35,726 nucleotides of DNA. Origin: an uncultured Ruminococcus sp. (GTDB lineage: Bacteria; Bacillota; Clostridia; Oscillospirales; CAG-272). The translations under genes were made by a program, and so were the position numbers. Positions 24,864 to 32,740 of the stretch are shown here, one piece after another (position 1 is the first letter of the stretch; every line of letters starts with the position of its first letter). The stretch lies in the NCBI GenBank assembly GCA_902765885.1, contig CACXBN010000186.1:1-35726 (forward strand), read 5' to 3'. Below the pieces are notes generated by a model that was not told the origin of the DNA, did no database searches, and saw only the letters and a list, made by a program, of their open reading frames with translations.

Positions 24864-27019
24864 TGGCAGAAGAGAAAAAATTAGAAGTAAAGGATCTAAG
24901 AATATCCTTTAAAACAAATAACGGAAAAGTTCAGGCAGTCAGAGACATCAGCTTTGATCTTTATAAAGGTGAAACACTCGCAATAGTCGGAGAATCCGGT
25001 TCCGGAAAATCCGTCACCAGCCGCGCTATAATGGGAATTCTTGCCGGAAACGCAATTAAGGAAGGCGGAAAAATCATATATGGCGATAAGGACCTCCTGA
25101 AAATATCCGAAGACGAATTTCACAGAATTCGCGGTGACAAAATCGCGATGATATTCCAGGATCCGCTTTCCAGCCTCAACCCAATCATGAGGATAGGACA
25201 GCAGCTGACGGAAGCAATGATCCTGAAAAACAAGGCTGCCCGTTCTGAATCAAAGAAAGCGCTTGGCAGAATGTTCAATGCGCTCGATTCAAAAATGAAG
25301 GCGGCAGGAGTTGAAGACGGCAGAGAGGATCTTGTAAAATTCAAAACATTCGGTGCCGTTCATTCAAAACTTCAGTCTGAATATACGGCAGCCAAGGACT
25401 ATGCCATCGAGGCACTTGCAAATGCCGAGAACCTTGTTTTAAGACTTGAGAACAAGGCTATAAACGGAATTGCACAGGATTTTGCAAAATTTGACCATGC
25501 CGCAAAAGGCTCAATCAGCAGATTTGTTGTATATGAGGATGCGGAAGAGCTTAAGAAGCTTCTTGACACTCTTAAGAAAGAAGAGGCTGAAGCCAAGAAG
25601 ACAAAAGAATACAGCCACCTTATCTCTGATTTGAAGAGAAGTGCTGAAATATTCACAAGGGCTATTGAAAAGGATGAACCCAACACATTCACTCTTGCAT
25701 ATTATCTTGCATTTGTAGATAAGAACATTCCTGAACAGCCCATAGCTGAAATGAACGAAATGACCCATAAACGCATTGAAGTTGACTATATGGATGCGTT
25801 TATGGAAAAAGCTCAGAAGGGTGTTGAGTATTCAGTCAAGGAAACCAACGAAGCAAGAAAAGCTGCAATAAAGCTTCTTCGCGAAAAAGTTTCTGTTCTG
25901 GAAAAAGAAAATCCTGATGTAAAAGAAACCAAGGCAGCTGTAAAAGAGATGAAGGACGCTGTAATCAAGTGCCTTGATCCTCTTGAAGTTGCTAAAGACA
26001 GTGAAACGCATACTTTTGCCACATCCATAGATTATGCCGTCGATTTCTACTTCGGAGGCTTCAAGAAAAACGCAAACGAAGAGAAAAGATATAACAAGCA
26101 GAAGGCAAAGCATGACAGGCTGACCGCCAGCGGCAAAACCCCCGACTGGGAAGTGGCTATGCCAAGCTACATAAATATGGATGCTGCACACAAAGATATG
26201 GTTGACACTGTCAATGATATGATAAAGCATTTTGAGCAGCAGCTTAAAAATAACGAAAACGCTGATTATCCTGCACGTACTCTTGAGGTTGTTGACTACC
26301 TGAAAGAACAGGCGGAATTATCAGTATATAAAATCACAAAGAGCGTAGCAAAAGAAAGAGCTATCAAGCTCATGGAAAATGTGGGAATCGATAACCCGAG
26401 AAGAAGATTCCGTCAGTACCCGTTTGAATTCTCAGGCGGTATGAGACAGCGTATTGTTATCGCCATTGCCCTAACGGCAAATCCGGACATACTTATCTGT
26501 GATGAGCCTACAACGGCGCTTGACGTTACGATACAGGCACAGATTCTTGAACTGATCAATGACCTGAAGAAACAGAGAAATCTATCCGTCATTTTCATTA
26601 CACATGACCTGGGTGTCGTTGCAAACATGGCAGACAGAATCGCCGTAATGTATGCAGGTAAGATAGTAGAGTACGGAACAGCGGATGACATTTTCTATGA
26701 TCCGGCTCACCCATATACATGGGCTCTGCTCTCATCGGTCCCTGATCTTGACACCAAAGAAAAATTGGCGTCAATTCCGGGAACACCTCCGAATATGATC
26801 TATCCTCCTAAAGGAGATGCATTCGCAGAACGTAATGTATATGCGCTGGAGATCGATTTCGAAGAGCAGCCACCGATGTTCAAGATATCTGATACACATT
26901 ATGCAGCAACATGGTTGTTACATCCTGATGCACCAAAACTGCAGAAGCCGGAAGTAATCACCGAAAGAATCGAAAGAATGAAACGCACGAGAGGTAATAA
27001 CGATGTCAGAGAACAATAA
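24863..27019 (+). CDS. oppD: Peptide ABC transporter ATPase (OppD-type) with roughly 370-residue insertion
   Basis: A nucleotide-binding subunit of the importer: Walker A GESGSGKS (43-50), Q-loop IFQDP (97-101), signature SGGMRQR (524-530), Walker B ICDEP (545-549) and switch His581 are all present, so ATP hydrolysis should work. A normal OppD is about 330-360 residues; this one has 718, because about 370 residues (roughly 125-494), rich in Lys, Glu and Ala and predicted helical by eye, sit between the Q-loop and the signature motif, in the helical subdomain. The C-terminal Opp domain has GDAFAERN and DTHYAATWLLHPDAP; the Cys residues found in some relatives are absent. The 17-base overlap with oppF supports coupling. 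Confidence 0.93.
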   Translation: MAEEKKLEVKDLRISFKTNNGKVQAVRDISFDLYKGETLAIVGESGSGKSVTSRAIMGILAGNAIKEGGKIIYGDKDLLKISEDEFHRIRGDKIAMIFQDPLSSLNPIMRIGQQLTEAMILKNKAARSESKKALGRMFNALDSKMKAAGVEDGREDLVKFKTFGAVHSKLQSEYTAAKDYAIEALANAENLVLRLENKAINGIAQDFAKFDHAAKGSISRFVVYEDAEELKKLLDTLKKEEAEAKKTKEYSHLISDLKRSAEIFTRAIEKDEPNTFTLAYYLAFVDKNIPEQPIAEMNEMTHKRIEVDYMDAFMEKAQKGVEYSVKETNEARKAAIKLLREKVSVLEKENPDVKETKAAVKEMKDAVIKCLDPLEVAKDSETHTFATSIDYAVDFYFGGFKKNANEEKRYNKQKAKHDRLTASGKTPDWEVAMPSYINMDAAHKDMVDTVNDMIKHFEQQLKNNENADYPARTLEVVDYLKEQAELSVYKITKSVAKERAIKLMENVGIDNPRRRFRQYPFEFSGGMRQRIVIAIALTANPDILICDEPTTALDVTIQAQILELINDLKKQRNLSVIFITHDLGVVANMADRIAVMYAGKIVEYGTADDIFYDPAHPYTWALLSSVPDLDTKEKLASIPGTPPNMIYPPKGDAFAERNVYALEIDFEEQPPMFKISDTHYAATWLLHPDAPKLQKPEVITERIERMKRTRGNNDVREQ

Positions 27020-28088
27020 TGACGTTTTATTAAAAGTTGAACACCTTTCGATGTATTTCGGACGCGGAAAAGCCGTAAATAAGGCTGTGAACGATGTTTC
27101 TTTCGATATAAAGAAAGGTGAAGTGTTCGGGCTTGTTGGAGAATCCGGATGCGGGAAAACCACGACCGGAAGAACCATTATAAGATTGTATGATGCTACG
27201 GCAGGCTCCGTCTATTTCAAAGGAGAGAGAATCGTAGCAGGAACCGGTCACTATCTTGATGAAATCAAGGAATTAAGAGAAAAAATCAAGCAATTGTCCT
27301 CTGATTCATCAGACCACTCCAAAGAAATTGATGAAGCAAAAGAAAGAATTGCAGAACTCAAAAAAGAAGTATCTCAGGCAAAGAAAGATCACAAGAATGC
27401 AGACAGGAAACTCGTAAATAAGATTCAAATGATTTACCAGGATCCTATAGCTTCTCTTGACCCCCGTATGACTATCAAAGAGATAGTCGCAGAGGGACTT
27501 CAGATTCAGGGCGTAAAAGACAAGGCGTATATTGAACAGCAGGTAATAAAAATGCTGGAAACTGTCGGCCTTGTTTCAGAGCATGCAACGAGATATCCGC
27601 ATGAGTTCTCAGGCGGGCAGAGGCAGCGTATCGGTATTGCTAGGGCAATCATAATGAAGCCTGAACTGATTATAGCAGATGAACCTATTTCAGCCCTTGA
27701 TGTTTCAATAAGAGCGCAAGTAATCAATCTGTTGAATGATCTGTGCAAGTCGATGGGACTGACTATACTTTTCATTGCCCATGACCTTTCGGTTGTCAAG
27801 TACTTCTCAAACAGAATAGGCGTAATGTACTATGGCAATATGGTGGAACTTGCAGAGTCAGATGAGCTGTTCAGACATCCGCTTCATCCATATACAAGAT
27901 CACTGTTGTCGGCTATCCCTCTTCCTGACCCGCACACTGAAAAAGGAAGAGAGAGGATCCGTTACAATCCTTTGACTGATCACAAGTATTCCACGGAGAA
28001 GCCGGAATTCCGAGAAGTATGCCCGGGACATTTTGTAAGGTGTACGCTCGAGGAATTTGATGAATATGTCAAAAAAGTTCAGGAATAA
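27003..28088 (+). CDS. oppF: Peptide ABC transporter ATPase (OppF-type) with coiled-coil insertion
   Basis: The second ATPase of the importer, 361 residues. Walker A GESGCGKT (46-53), Q-loop IYQDP (144-148), signature SGGQRQR (203-209), Walker B IADEP (224-228) and switch His260 are intact. Between the antiparallel beta strand ending at FKGERI and the Q-loop there is an extra segment (about 78-137) with heptad-like Leu, Ile and Val spacing and many Lys/Glu pairs, most likely a coiled-coil hairpin. Standard OppF has about 10-15 residues there. The C-terminal Opp domain ends with CPGHFVRC. The start is supported by GAGAGG eight bases before the ATG, inside the end of oppD. Confidence 0.93.
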   Translation: MSENNNDVLLKVEHLSMYFGRGKAVNKAVNDVSFDIKKGEVFGLVGESGCGKTTTGRTIIRLYDATAGSVYFKGERIVAGTGHYLDEIKELREKIKQLSSDSSDHSKEIDEAKERIAELKKEVSQAKKDHKNADRKLVNKIQMIYQDPIASLDPRMTIKEIVAEGLQIQGVKDKAYIEQQVIKMLETVGLVSEHATRYPHEFSGGQRQRIGIARAIIMKPELIIADEPISALDVSIRAQVINLLNDLCKSMGLTILFIAHDLSVVKYFSNRIGVMYYGNMVELAESDELFRHPLHPYTRSLLSAIPLPDPHTEKGRERIRYNPLTDHKYSTEKPEFREVCPGHFVRCTLEEFDEYVKKVQE

Positions 28089-28096
28089 CCGGGAAG

Positions 28097-28546
28097 ATGA
28101 ATGAACTTAAAAAAGACAATAAAGAAAACGAGAAATCCGAAAGCAAGCCGTGGCTAAAATACCTCATCGCTTTTGGTGTGGGCCTGGTCATGATGGTTCT
28201 GCTTTTTTGGAGATTCGGACTGTTTTCAGGAGAAAAGCTTTACGACTTTGAAATATACAGAATAGTCGCCGACTCGTGCTTCGTTCCCGGAATATTGATA
28301 TTTTCAAGCGGAGCTCTTGTATGGGTGAGCAGAAACGGAGCATTTGATGCACTTGCATATTCTATAAAATATGTTTTCAACATCAGATTCAGAAGAGACA
28401 ATGAACTTACCAAAGAGACATTCTATGAGTATAAGGAAAGAAGATCCAAGGAGCCTAAAACTCCGTGTTTGTATCTTGTGCTCACCGGGGTGTTCTTTAT
28501 GGCGGTGGCGGCAGTCTTTGTAGTTCTGTTCAACAAAGCAATATAA
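28097..28546 (+). CDS. DUF3899 small membrane protein
   Basis: A 149-residue membrane protein with hydrophilic, Lys/Glu-rich N-terminus (1-18), transmembrane segments at about 22-42, 62-80 and 123-144, and a basic loop (RFRRDN, then YEYKERRSKE) between the second and third. Layout and the pattern ILIFSSGALVWVSRNGAFDALAY fit the DUF3899 family, whose function is unknown. It starts eight bases after the oppF stop, so it is the last gene of the transporter operon, and a strong terminator follows. It could assist the importer, but nothing in the sequence shows this. Confidence 0.75.
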   Translation: MNELKKDNKENEKSESKPWLKYLIAFGVGLVMMVLLFWRFGLFSGEKLYDFEIYRIVADSCFVPGILIFSSGALVWVSRNGAFDALAYSIKYVFNIRFRRDNELTKETFYEYKERRSKEPKTPCLYLVLTGVFFMAVAAVFVVLFNKAI

Positions 28547-28553
28547 TAAAAAC

Positions 28554-28589
28554 AAAAAAGGGATAAGCGAATAGTTTATCCCTTTTTTT
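28554..28589. terminator. Terminator of the peptide transporter operon
   Basis: GGGATAA (28560-28566) pairs with TTATCCC (28576-28582), flanked by an A6 run on the left and T7 on the right. On the plus strand it ends the transporter operon; the symmetric A-run lets it work on the minus strand as well. Confidence 0.9.
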
Positions 28590-28644
28590 AAAACAATCAT
28601 GTTTGTTAAATAAAAATAGTGTATAAAGATTTGTGGGGAGAGTT

Positions 28645-30357
28645 ATGAAAAAGTTCACTTTTGGCATTCCGGATGAATTTGCGCCAAGCAGATTTTCAAG
28701 GGCCCTTAATTACACTGAAACAGAGACGAAAATCACAAAAGATTTTTTTAAAACCAAGAAAACCAAGGCGGGCTTTGTTATTGAATTTCCCTTGGAAAAC
28801 GGTACGCAGATATTCGGATTCGGATTACAGTTGAAACAGTTTAATCATACAGGTTCCAGAATCAAATTATGTGTAAACTCTGATCCGGTTTCAAAAAACG
28901 GTGATTCTCATGCACCTGTTCCTTTCTTCGCGACTAACAAGGGGTACGGGATGTATTTCGATACTTCCAGGTATGCTGAATTTTACTGCGGAAAAGTAAA
29001 AAAAGCAGAAAGAGCGAGAAGTGAAATACTTCCGGAAGGCGGAGGAGATACTGAAGCAGAACTTTATAAAATGAGAAAAGAAAGCGGCGTTGTAATGAGC
29101 GTCCTTATCCCTGCCTCCGATGGAATCGATATATATGTCTTCGAAGGTGAGAAGATAGTTGATATAGTTAAGCAATATAACATGCTCGCAGGCGGCGGCT
29201 GTGATGTGCCAGAGTGGGGACTTGGAATGCAGTACAGATGTTTCAACAGATGGAACAGCCAGAAGATAATAGAAACAGCGGAGCATTTAAAGGAAAAAAA
29301 TATTCCATGCAGCATGATAGGGGTCGAACCCGGATGGCACTCACACAAGTATCCGTGTACATTTGAGTGGGCTCTGAATAACTTTCCGGACCCTGATGCA
29401 TTTCTCCAAAAAATGAAAGAACTCGGCTTGCATGTCAACCTGTGGGAGCATGCATATACACACCCCGAAAGCTGTTTGTTTGAGCCGCTTTATCCATATT
29501 CGGCGGATTACCTGCTTTGGGGAGGATTGATCCCTGATTTTGCAAAGGAAGAAGCCAGAAAGATTTTTACAGACCATCATAAAAAACTTGTGAAGCAGGG
29601 TGTTGACGGTTTTAAACTTGATGAATGTGATTCCGGGGATTATGTGGGAAGCTGGGGCTTTCCGCTCCTAACTGAATTTCCATCTGGCCTGGATGGAGAA
29701 CAATACCATTCGATGTTCGGAGTTCTTTATGCGCAGGTGCTTTTAGACGCACTTGAAGAGAAGCCGACCTATTCTTTGATCAGACAGATGGGAGCTCTTG
29801 CTGCGCCATATCCTTTTGTCTTATACAGTGATCTTTACGATCCGAATGACTTTGTCAGAGGAGTGGTGAATTCGGGATTTTCCGGATTATTATGGACACC
29901 GGAGTTCAGGCAGTGCTGGAATAAAAAAGAATGCATAAGAAGACTGCAGGCTGTTGCCTTCTCAGCCATGTGTCTTGTCAATGCATGGAACTATGATGGA
30001 ATACCGTGGGAAATGCTGGATTGTGAAGACGAAGTAAGGAAGATTTTCGAAGAGCGGTACAGACTGATTCCCAGACTCAAAAAAGCTTTTGAAAAGTATA
30101 ACAAAGAAGGAGTTCCTCCGATAAGAGCGCTTGTAATGGATTACACGTTCGATGTGGAAACTTATCAGATAGACAACGAATGGCTGCTTGGCGACGACCT
30201 CCTTGTGGCTCCGATTACTACATGGGAATCTGATGAAAGAAAAGTATATCTGCCGAGAGAATCGGAATGGGTGGACTATTATACGAACGAGCCTGTGGAA
30301 TCCGGATGGTCAGATGTGATCAATCAAAAAATACCTGTTTTCAGGAAAATCAAATAA
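28645..30357 (+). CDS. Glycoside hydrolase family 31 enzyme
   Basis: A 570-residue retaining alpha-glycosidase of family 31, cytoplasmic because no signal peptide is present. The N-terminal beta-sandwich covers about 1-170 and the (beta/alpha)8 barrel about 185-500. The nucleophile region is VDGFKLDECD with D326 as nucleophile. LYSDLYDP carries D396, the likely acid/base. The Trp/His-rich barrel entry (GVEPGWHSHKYP) is also typical. It is shorter than most GH31 enzymes (650-800), with a truncated C-terminal sandwich. Substrate specificity (glucoside, xyloside or other) cannot be told. The ATG at 28645 is preferred because GGGGAG precedes it by about five bases. It stands alone between two terminators; I see no clear promoter. 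Confidence 0.88.
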   Translation: MKKFTFGIPDEFAPSRFSRALNYTETETKITKDFFKTKKTKAGFVIEFPLENGTQIFGFGLQLKQFNHTGSRIKLCVNSDPVSKNGDSHAPVPFFATNKGYGMYFDTSRYAEFYCGKVKKAERARSEILPEGGGDTEAELYKMRKESGVVMSVLIPASDGIDIYVFEGEKIVDIVKQYNMLAGGGCDVPEWGLGMQYRCFNRWNSQKIIETAEHLKEKNIPCSMIGVEPGWHSHKYPCTFEWALNNFPDPDAFLQKMKELGLHVNLWEHAYTHPESCLFEPLYPYSADYLLWGGLIPDFAKEEARKIFTDHHKKLVKQGVDGFKLDECDSGDYVGSWGFPLLTEFPSGLDGEQYHSMFGVLYAQVLLDALEEKPTYSLIRQMGALAAPYPFVLYSDLYDPNDFVRGVVNSGFSGLLWTPEFRQCWNKKECIRRLQAVAFSAMCLVNAWNYDGIPWEMLDCEDEVRKIFEERYRLIPRLKKAFEKYNKEGVPPIRALVMDYTFDVETYQIDNEWLLGDDLLVAPITTWESDERKVYLPRESEWVDYYTNEPVESGWSDVINQKIPVFRKIK

Positions 30358-30365
30358 CAAACAAC

Positions 30366-30398
30366 AAAAAAGCGGCTGAATCAAAATCAGCCGCTTTT
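30366..30398. terminator. Bidirectional terminator between the GH31 gene and tRNA-Glu
   Basis: AGCGGCTGA (30371-30379) pairs perfectly with TCAGCCGCT (30387-30395). On the minus strand a six-T run follows, ending the tRNA transcript. On the plus strand four T follow, ending the GH31 gene. Confidence 0.9.
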
Positions 30399-30408
30399 AA
30401 AACTCAAA

Positions 30409-30480
30409 TGACCCGAGGGGGAATTGAACCCCCGTTACTGCCGTGAAAGGGCGGTGTCTTAACCTCTTGACCATCGGGCC
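30409..30480 (-). tRNA. tRNA-Glu(TTC)
   Basis: A 72-base cloverleaf with acceptor GGCCCGA/TCGGGTC, anticodon loop CTTTCAC (anticodon TTC), T-arm GGGGG-TTCAATT-CCCCC and discriminator A. CCA is not encoded. It is transcribed after tRNA-Met from the promoter at 30612-30641. Confidence 0.96.
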
Positions 30481-30505
30481 GAAACTATTGCACACATTCC
30501 TCAAA

Positions 30506-30582
30506 TGGTAGCGGAGATTGGACTTGAACCCATGACCTACCGGGTATGAACCGGTTGCTCTAGCCAACTGAGCTACTCCGCC
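30506..30582 (-). tRNA. tRNA-Met(CAT), elongator type
   Basis: A 77-base gene including an encoded CCA. Acceptor GGCGGAG/CTCCGCT has an ordinary G-T closing pair, not the initiator C-A mismatch. Anticodon loop TTCATAC gives CAT, and the anticodon stem lacks the three consecutive initiator G-C pairs; both features mark the elongator. The T-stem ATGGG/CCAAT has one G-A mismatch in its middle. Confidence 0.93.
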
Positions 30583-30611
30583 ACATGCGATGCATTCTTT
30601 GCAACGGGCAC

Positions 30612-30641
30612 ATTATAGCATAATTAATTCATATTTGTCAA
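30612..30641 (-). promoter_or_regulatory. Promoter of the tRNA-Met/tRNA-Glu pair
   Basis: On the minus strand, perfect TTGACA (30636-30641) and perfect TATAAT (30612-30617) with an 18-base spacer. Both tRNAs and the terminator at 30366-30398 form one unit. Confidence 0.92.
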
Positions 30642-30746
30642 TCATTTTTTGAAATTGTGAAGAAAAAAACCACATTGGTAAAACTCACGTAAAATTCAGG
30701 TATAATTCACAGTAAAATAATGCAGAAGAATGCAACAAAATTCATA

Positions 30747-30779
30747 GAATACTATTCACCTGTTCGGTGAATAGTATTC
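30747..30779 (-). terminator. Perfect 14-bp hairpin at the end of the phosphodiesterase gene
   Basis: GAATACTATTCACC (30747-30760) pairs perfectly with 30766-30779 around a five-base loop. It overlaps the last codons of the leftward gene. On the minus strand only a loose T-rich tail follows, so termination may be inefficient; the stem should still protect the message end. Confidence 0.7.
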
Positions 30780-32483
30780 TGACAGCGCATGTATTTCCTC
30801 ACTGCCTATCGCTTTGTTAAATATAATGATATCATCGAATGAAATACAGGATCTGTCGTTATAGTGTGACATCATGAGGCCATGCATGCTTCCTTTAAAC
30901 GATTCTGAGTTTACCTCTTCGGGAATCTCAAATTCGATTAATTCTCCGAAATCTGTGCTTACTCCTATTTTGCCGTCATTACGATTTACAACAAATGTTA
31001 GATGCATCCATCCGTTTGCATAATTATCCGGCAGCTCGAAATCGTATTTTACCTGTGTTCCGTTTTGTTTGAGATGGAACTCGATGTATGGTTTTTCGTA
31101 TCTGAGTGTAAACCCGTCTGTTTCTTCGATATAATAGTAATCGGTGTTGGTGACTATCGGAATATTTATGGTTCCGCTGAAAATCTCTATCCACATTGAT
31201 ATCGAAAAACTGGAGTTAACCGGGTCAAATGAGTTTGTAATGCAGGCGTCATCCATTCTTGCTGCTGAGCCGAACACTGCATCATCTACATAGTGTATTT
31301 TTCCCTTTGGAGATGCTTTGAAAGCACCGAGTTCACTGCTTGTTTTGTTATTGTCAAATGTAATATATTCTACAATAAGATCTTCGGGGATATAATCAGT
31401 CAGATATCTGCCTGATTCGGGTGATGGTGTTTGTCTTCCTATGTTGTCAAATCTTGAATTTTCGGGAAAATAAGGAATAGTTCTTTCCTCTCCTTCAACT
31501 CCTTTAAACAGATTAGACGGGACCACAGAGGTCCATGTCGGAGATTTCTCGATATTTAAAGCGTATGCAATTATTGCCGGTATATCTCGGATTTCCATTG
31601 GCCCTATCTCACCTTTGACAACGGTTTTACCGGCGGCAGCAACCATTATGTTCATTTCTTCAGGAGATGAGCCTCCATGCTGACCTTCCGGAGTACCGCC
31701 GTGATCGGTCGTGACTATGAAAAGGGTATCATCAGACATTTCCATGGACACTAGCTTATCGTAAATTCTACCGATGTATTTATCAACCACTCCTATTTGT
31801 ATAAGGTGTTCTTTGGAGCCATATCCGAATGAATGGCCTGCGGTGTCGGGACTTCCGAAATACACAAAAAGCAATTTTGGATCATTGAGTTCAAGATAAT
31901 TGCAAACCTTATTTGCAACCTGTTCTTCATTGCCCGAATCCGTATATGTTCCGAGATTTTTTTCTATTACCACTTCGTTGAAATAATTCCAGTTAACAAT
32001 TGAGGCCATTTCACAGTCCGGATCGGCTTCTCGAAGCACTCTGAAAATGCTGGGGTAAGGTGAGTCGGAAGGATATTCTTCGGTGGTTGAATTTGTAAGC
32101 CCATGATATACGGGAATTACACCATGCATAAGAGAACCCCATGATTGACCGCTTATAGACGGGGTAGCAGTTACCGCATTATATGTTACAGCTCCATTTT
32201 CAAATATCTTGTCGATGTTTGGTGTATGAGCATCCTTAAAAAAGGCTCCTGCACCGTCAACGCCAACGACTACTACTCGCTTATAAATACTGGATAAAGA
32301 TCTTCCGTTTTCTGCATATTCTTCATTAGTATGTGAGGTTGACCATGACAGCATCATCCTTGAATAACTGAATGCCGTAAACATTTTTTTGTTGAATTCT
32401 ACTCCATTAATTGTTATGGAGAAAATCAGCATGATAAGAGTAATCATTATCACTGAAAACTTATGTTTTAGATTCTTTTTCAT
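30756..32483 (-). CDS. Secreted alkaline-phosphatase-superfamily phosphodiesterase with LamG-like domain
   Basis: A 575-residue exported or membrane-anchored protein. An N-terminal signal or anchor helix (about 9-26, after a basic start) precedes a type I phosphodiesterase/nucleotide-pyrophosphatase domain (about 70-320). Metal ligands are visible: D76 in GVDGAG, a Ser/Thr nucleophile in ATPSISGQSW (106-115), D213 and H217 in SPDTAGH, D260-H261 in TTDHGG, and H269 in GQHGG. The C-terminal region (about 400-570) is a concanavalin A-like jelly roll of the LamG type, with a strand pattern SFSISMWIEIF and GWMHLTFVVN, probably for binding glycans. The ATG at 32483 is chosen because CAGGAGAC lies seven bases upstream. 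The substrate is unknown; it may act on nucleotides or phospho-glycans at the cell surface. Confidence 0.87.
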   Translation of the reverse strand: MKKNLKHKFSVIMITLIMLIFSITINGVEFNKKMFTAFSYSRMMLSWSTSHTNEEYAENGRSLSSIYKRVVVVGVDGAGAFFKDAHTPNIDKIFENGAVTYNAVTATPSISGQSWGSLMHGVIPVYHGLTNSTTEEYPSDSPYPSIFRVLREADPDCEMASIVNWNYFNEVVIEKNLGTYTDSGNEEQVANKVCNYLELNDPKLLFVYFGSPDTAGHSFGYGSKEHLIQIGVVDKYIGRIYDKLVSMEMSDDTLFIVTTDHGGTPEGQHGGSSPEEMNIMVAAAGKTVVKGEIGPMEIRDIPAIIAYALNIEKSPTWTSVVPSNLFKGVEGEERTIPYFPENSRFDNIGRQTPSPESGRYLTDYIPEDLIVEYITFDNNKTSSELGAFKASPKGKIHYVDDAVFGSAARMDDACITNSFDPVNSSFSISMWIEIFSGTINIPIVTNTDYYYIEETDGFTLRYEKPYIEFHLKQNGTQVKYDFELPDNYANGWMHLTFVVNRNDGKIGVSTDFGELIEFEIPEEVNSESFKGSMHGLMMSHYNDRSCISFDDIIIFNKAIGSEEIHALSEYYSPNR

Positions 32484-32519
32484 AGCCCGTCTCCTGATAA
32501 TTACGAATGTAGTCACTAT

Positions 32520-32548
32520 ATGATACCAAAATCCACATTGAAAATCAA
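32520..32548 (-). promoter_or_regulatory. Possible promoter of the phosphodiesterase gene
   Basis: On the minus strand, TTGATT (32543-32548) and TATCAT (32520-32525) with a 17-base spacer. Each hexamer differs from consensus, so this is a moderate candidate. Confidence 0.5.
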
Positions 32549-32648
32549 TATGGCTTAATATGACATTGAAAAAATGCATATCGGATAATAGTTATGTAAG
32601 ACAATAATTGTAATAATTTACAAAGAAAAAAATTGTGTTTTTCATTCA

Positions 32649-32677
32649 TTGCGTGACACGAGGAATAAGAGTATAAT
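32649..32677 (+). promoter_or_regulatory. Promoter of purA-guaA
   Basis: TTGCGT (32649-32654) and perfect TATAAT (32672-32677) with a 17-base spacer. The leader is about 57 bases and AT-rich; I see no purine riboswitch fold in it. Confidence 0.75.
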
Positions 32678-32740
32678 TAATGCATATTGATAATTTTTGC
32701 ACAGTTATATATTAGAATTATTGCAATTATGGGGGCATGT

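Noticed and set aside
24863..27019. Frameshifted or fused pair of genes in place of one OppD
   Set aside because: One uninterrupted frame carries the N- and C-terminal ABC motifs in normal order, and the insert keeps the same codon style; no second Walker A is present.
30675..30706. Possible rightward promoter with TATAAT at 30701
   Set aside because: The nearest -35-like hexamer (TTGGTA) is 20 bases away, too far, and no gene follows on the plus strand.
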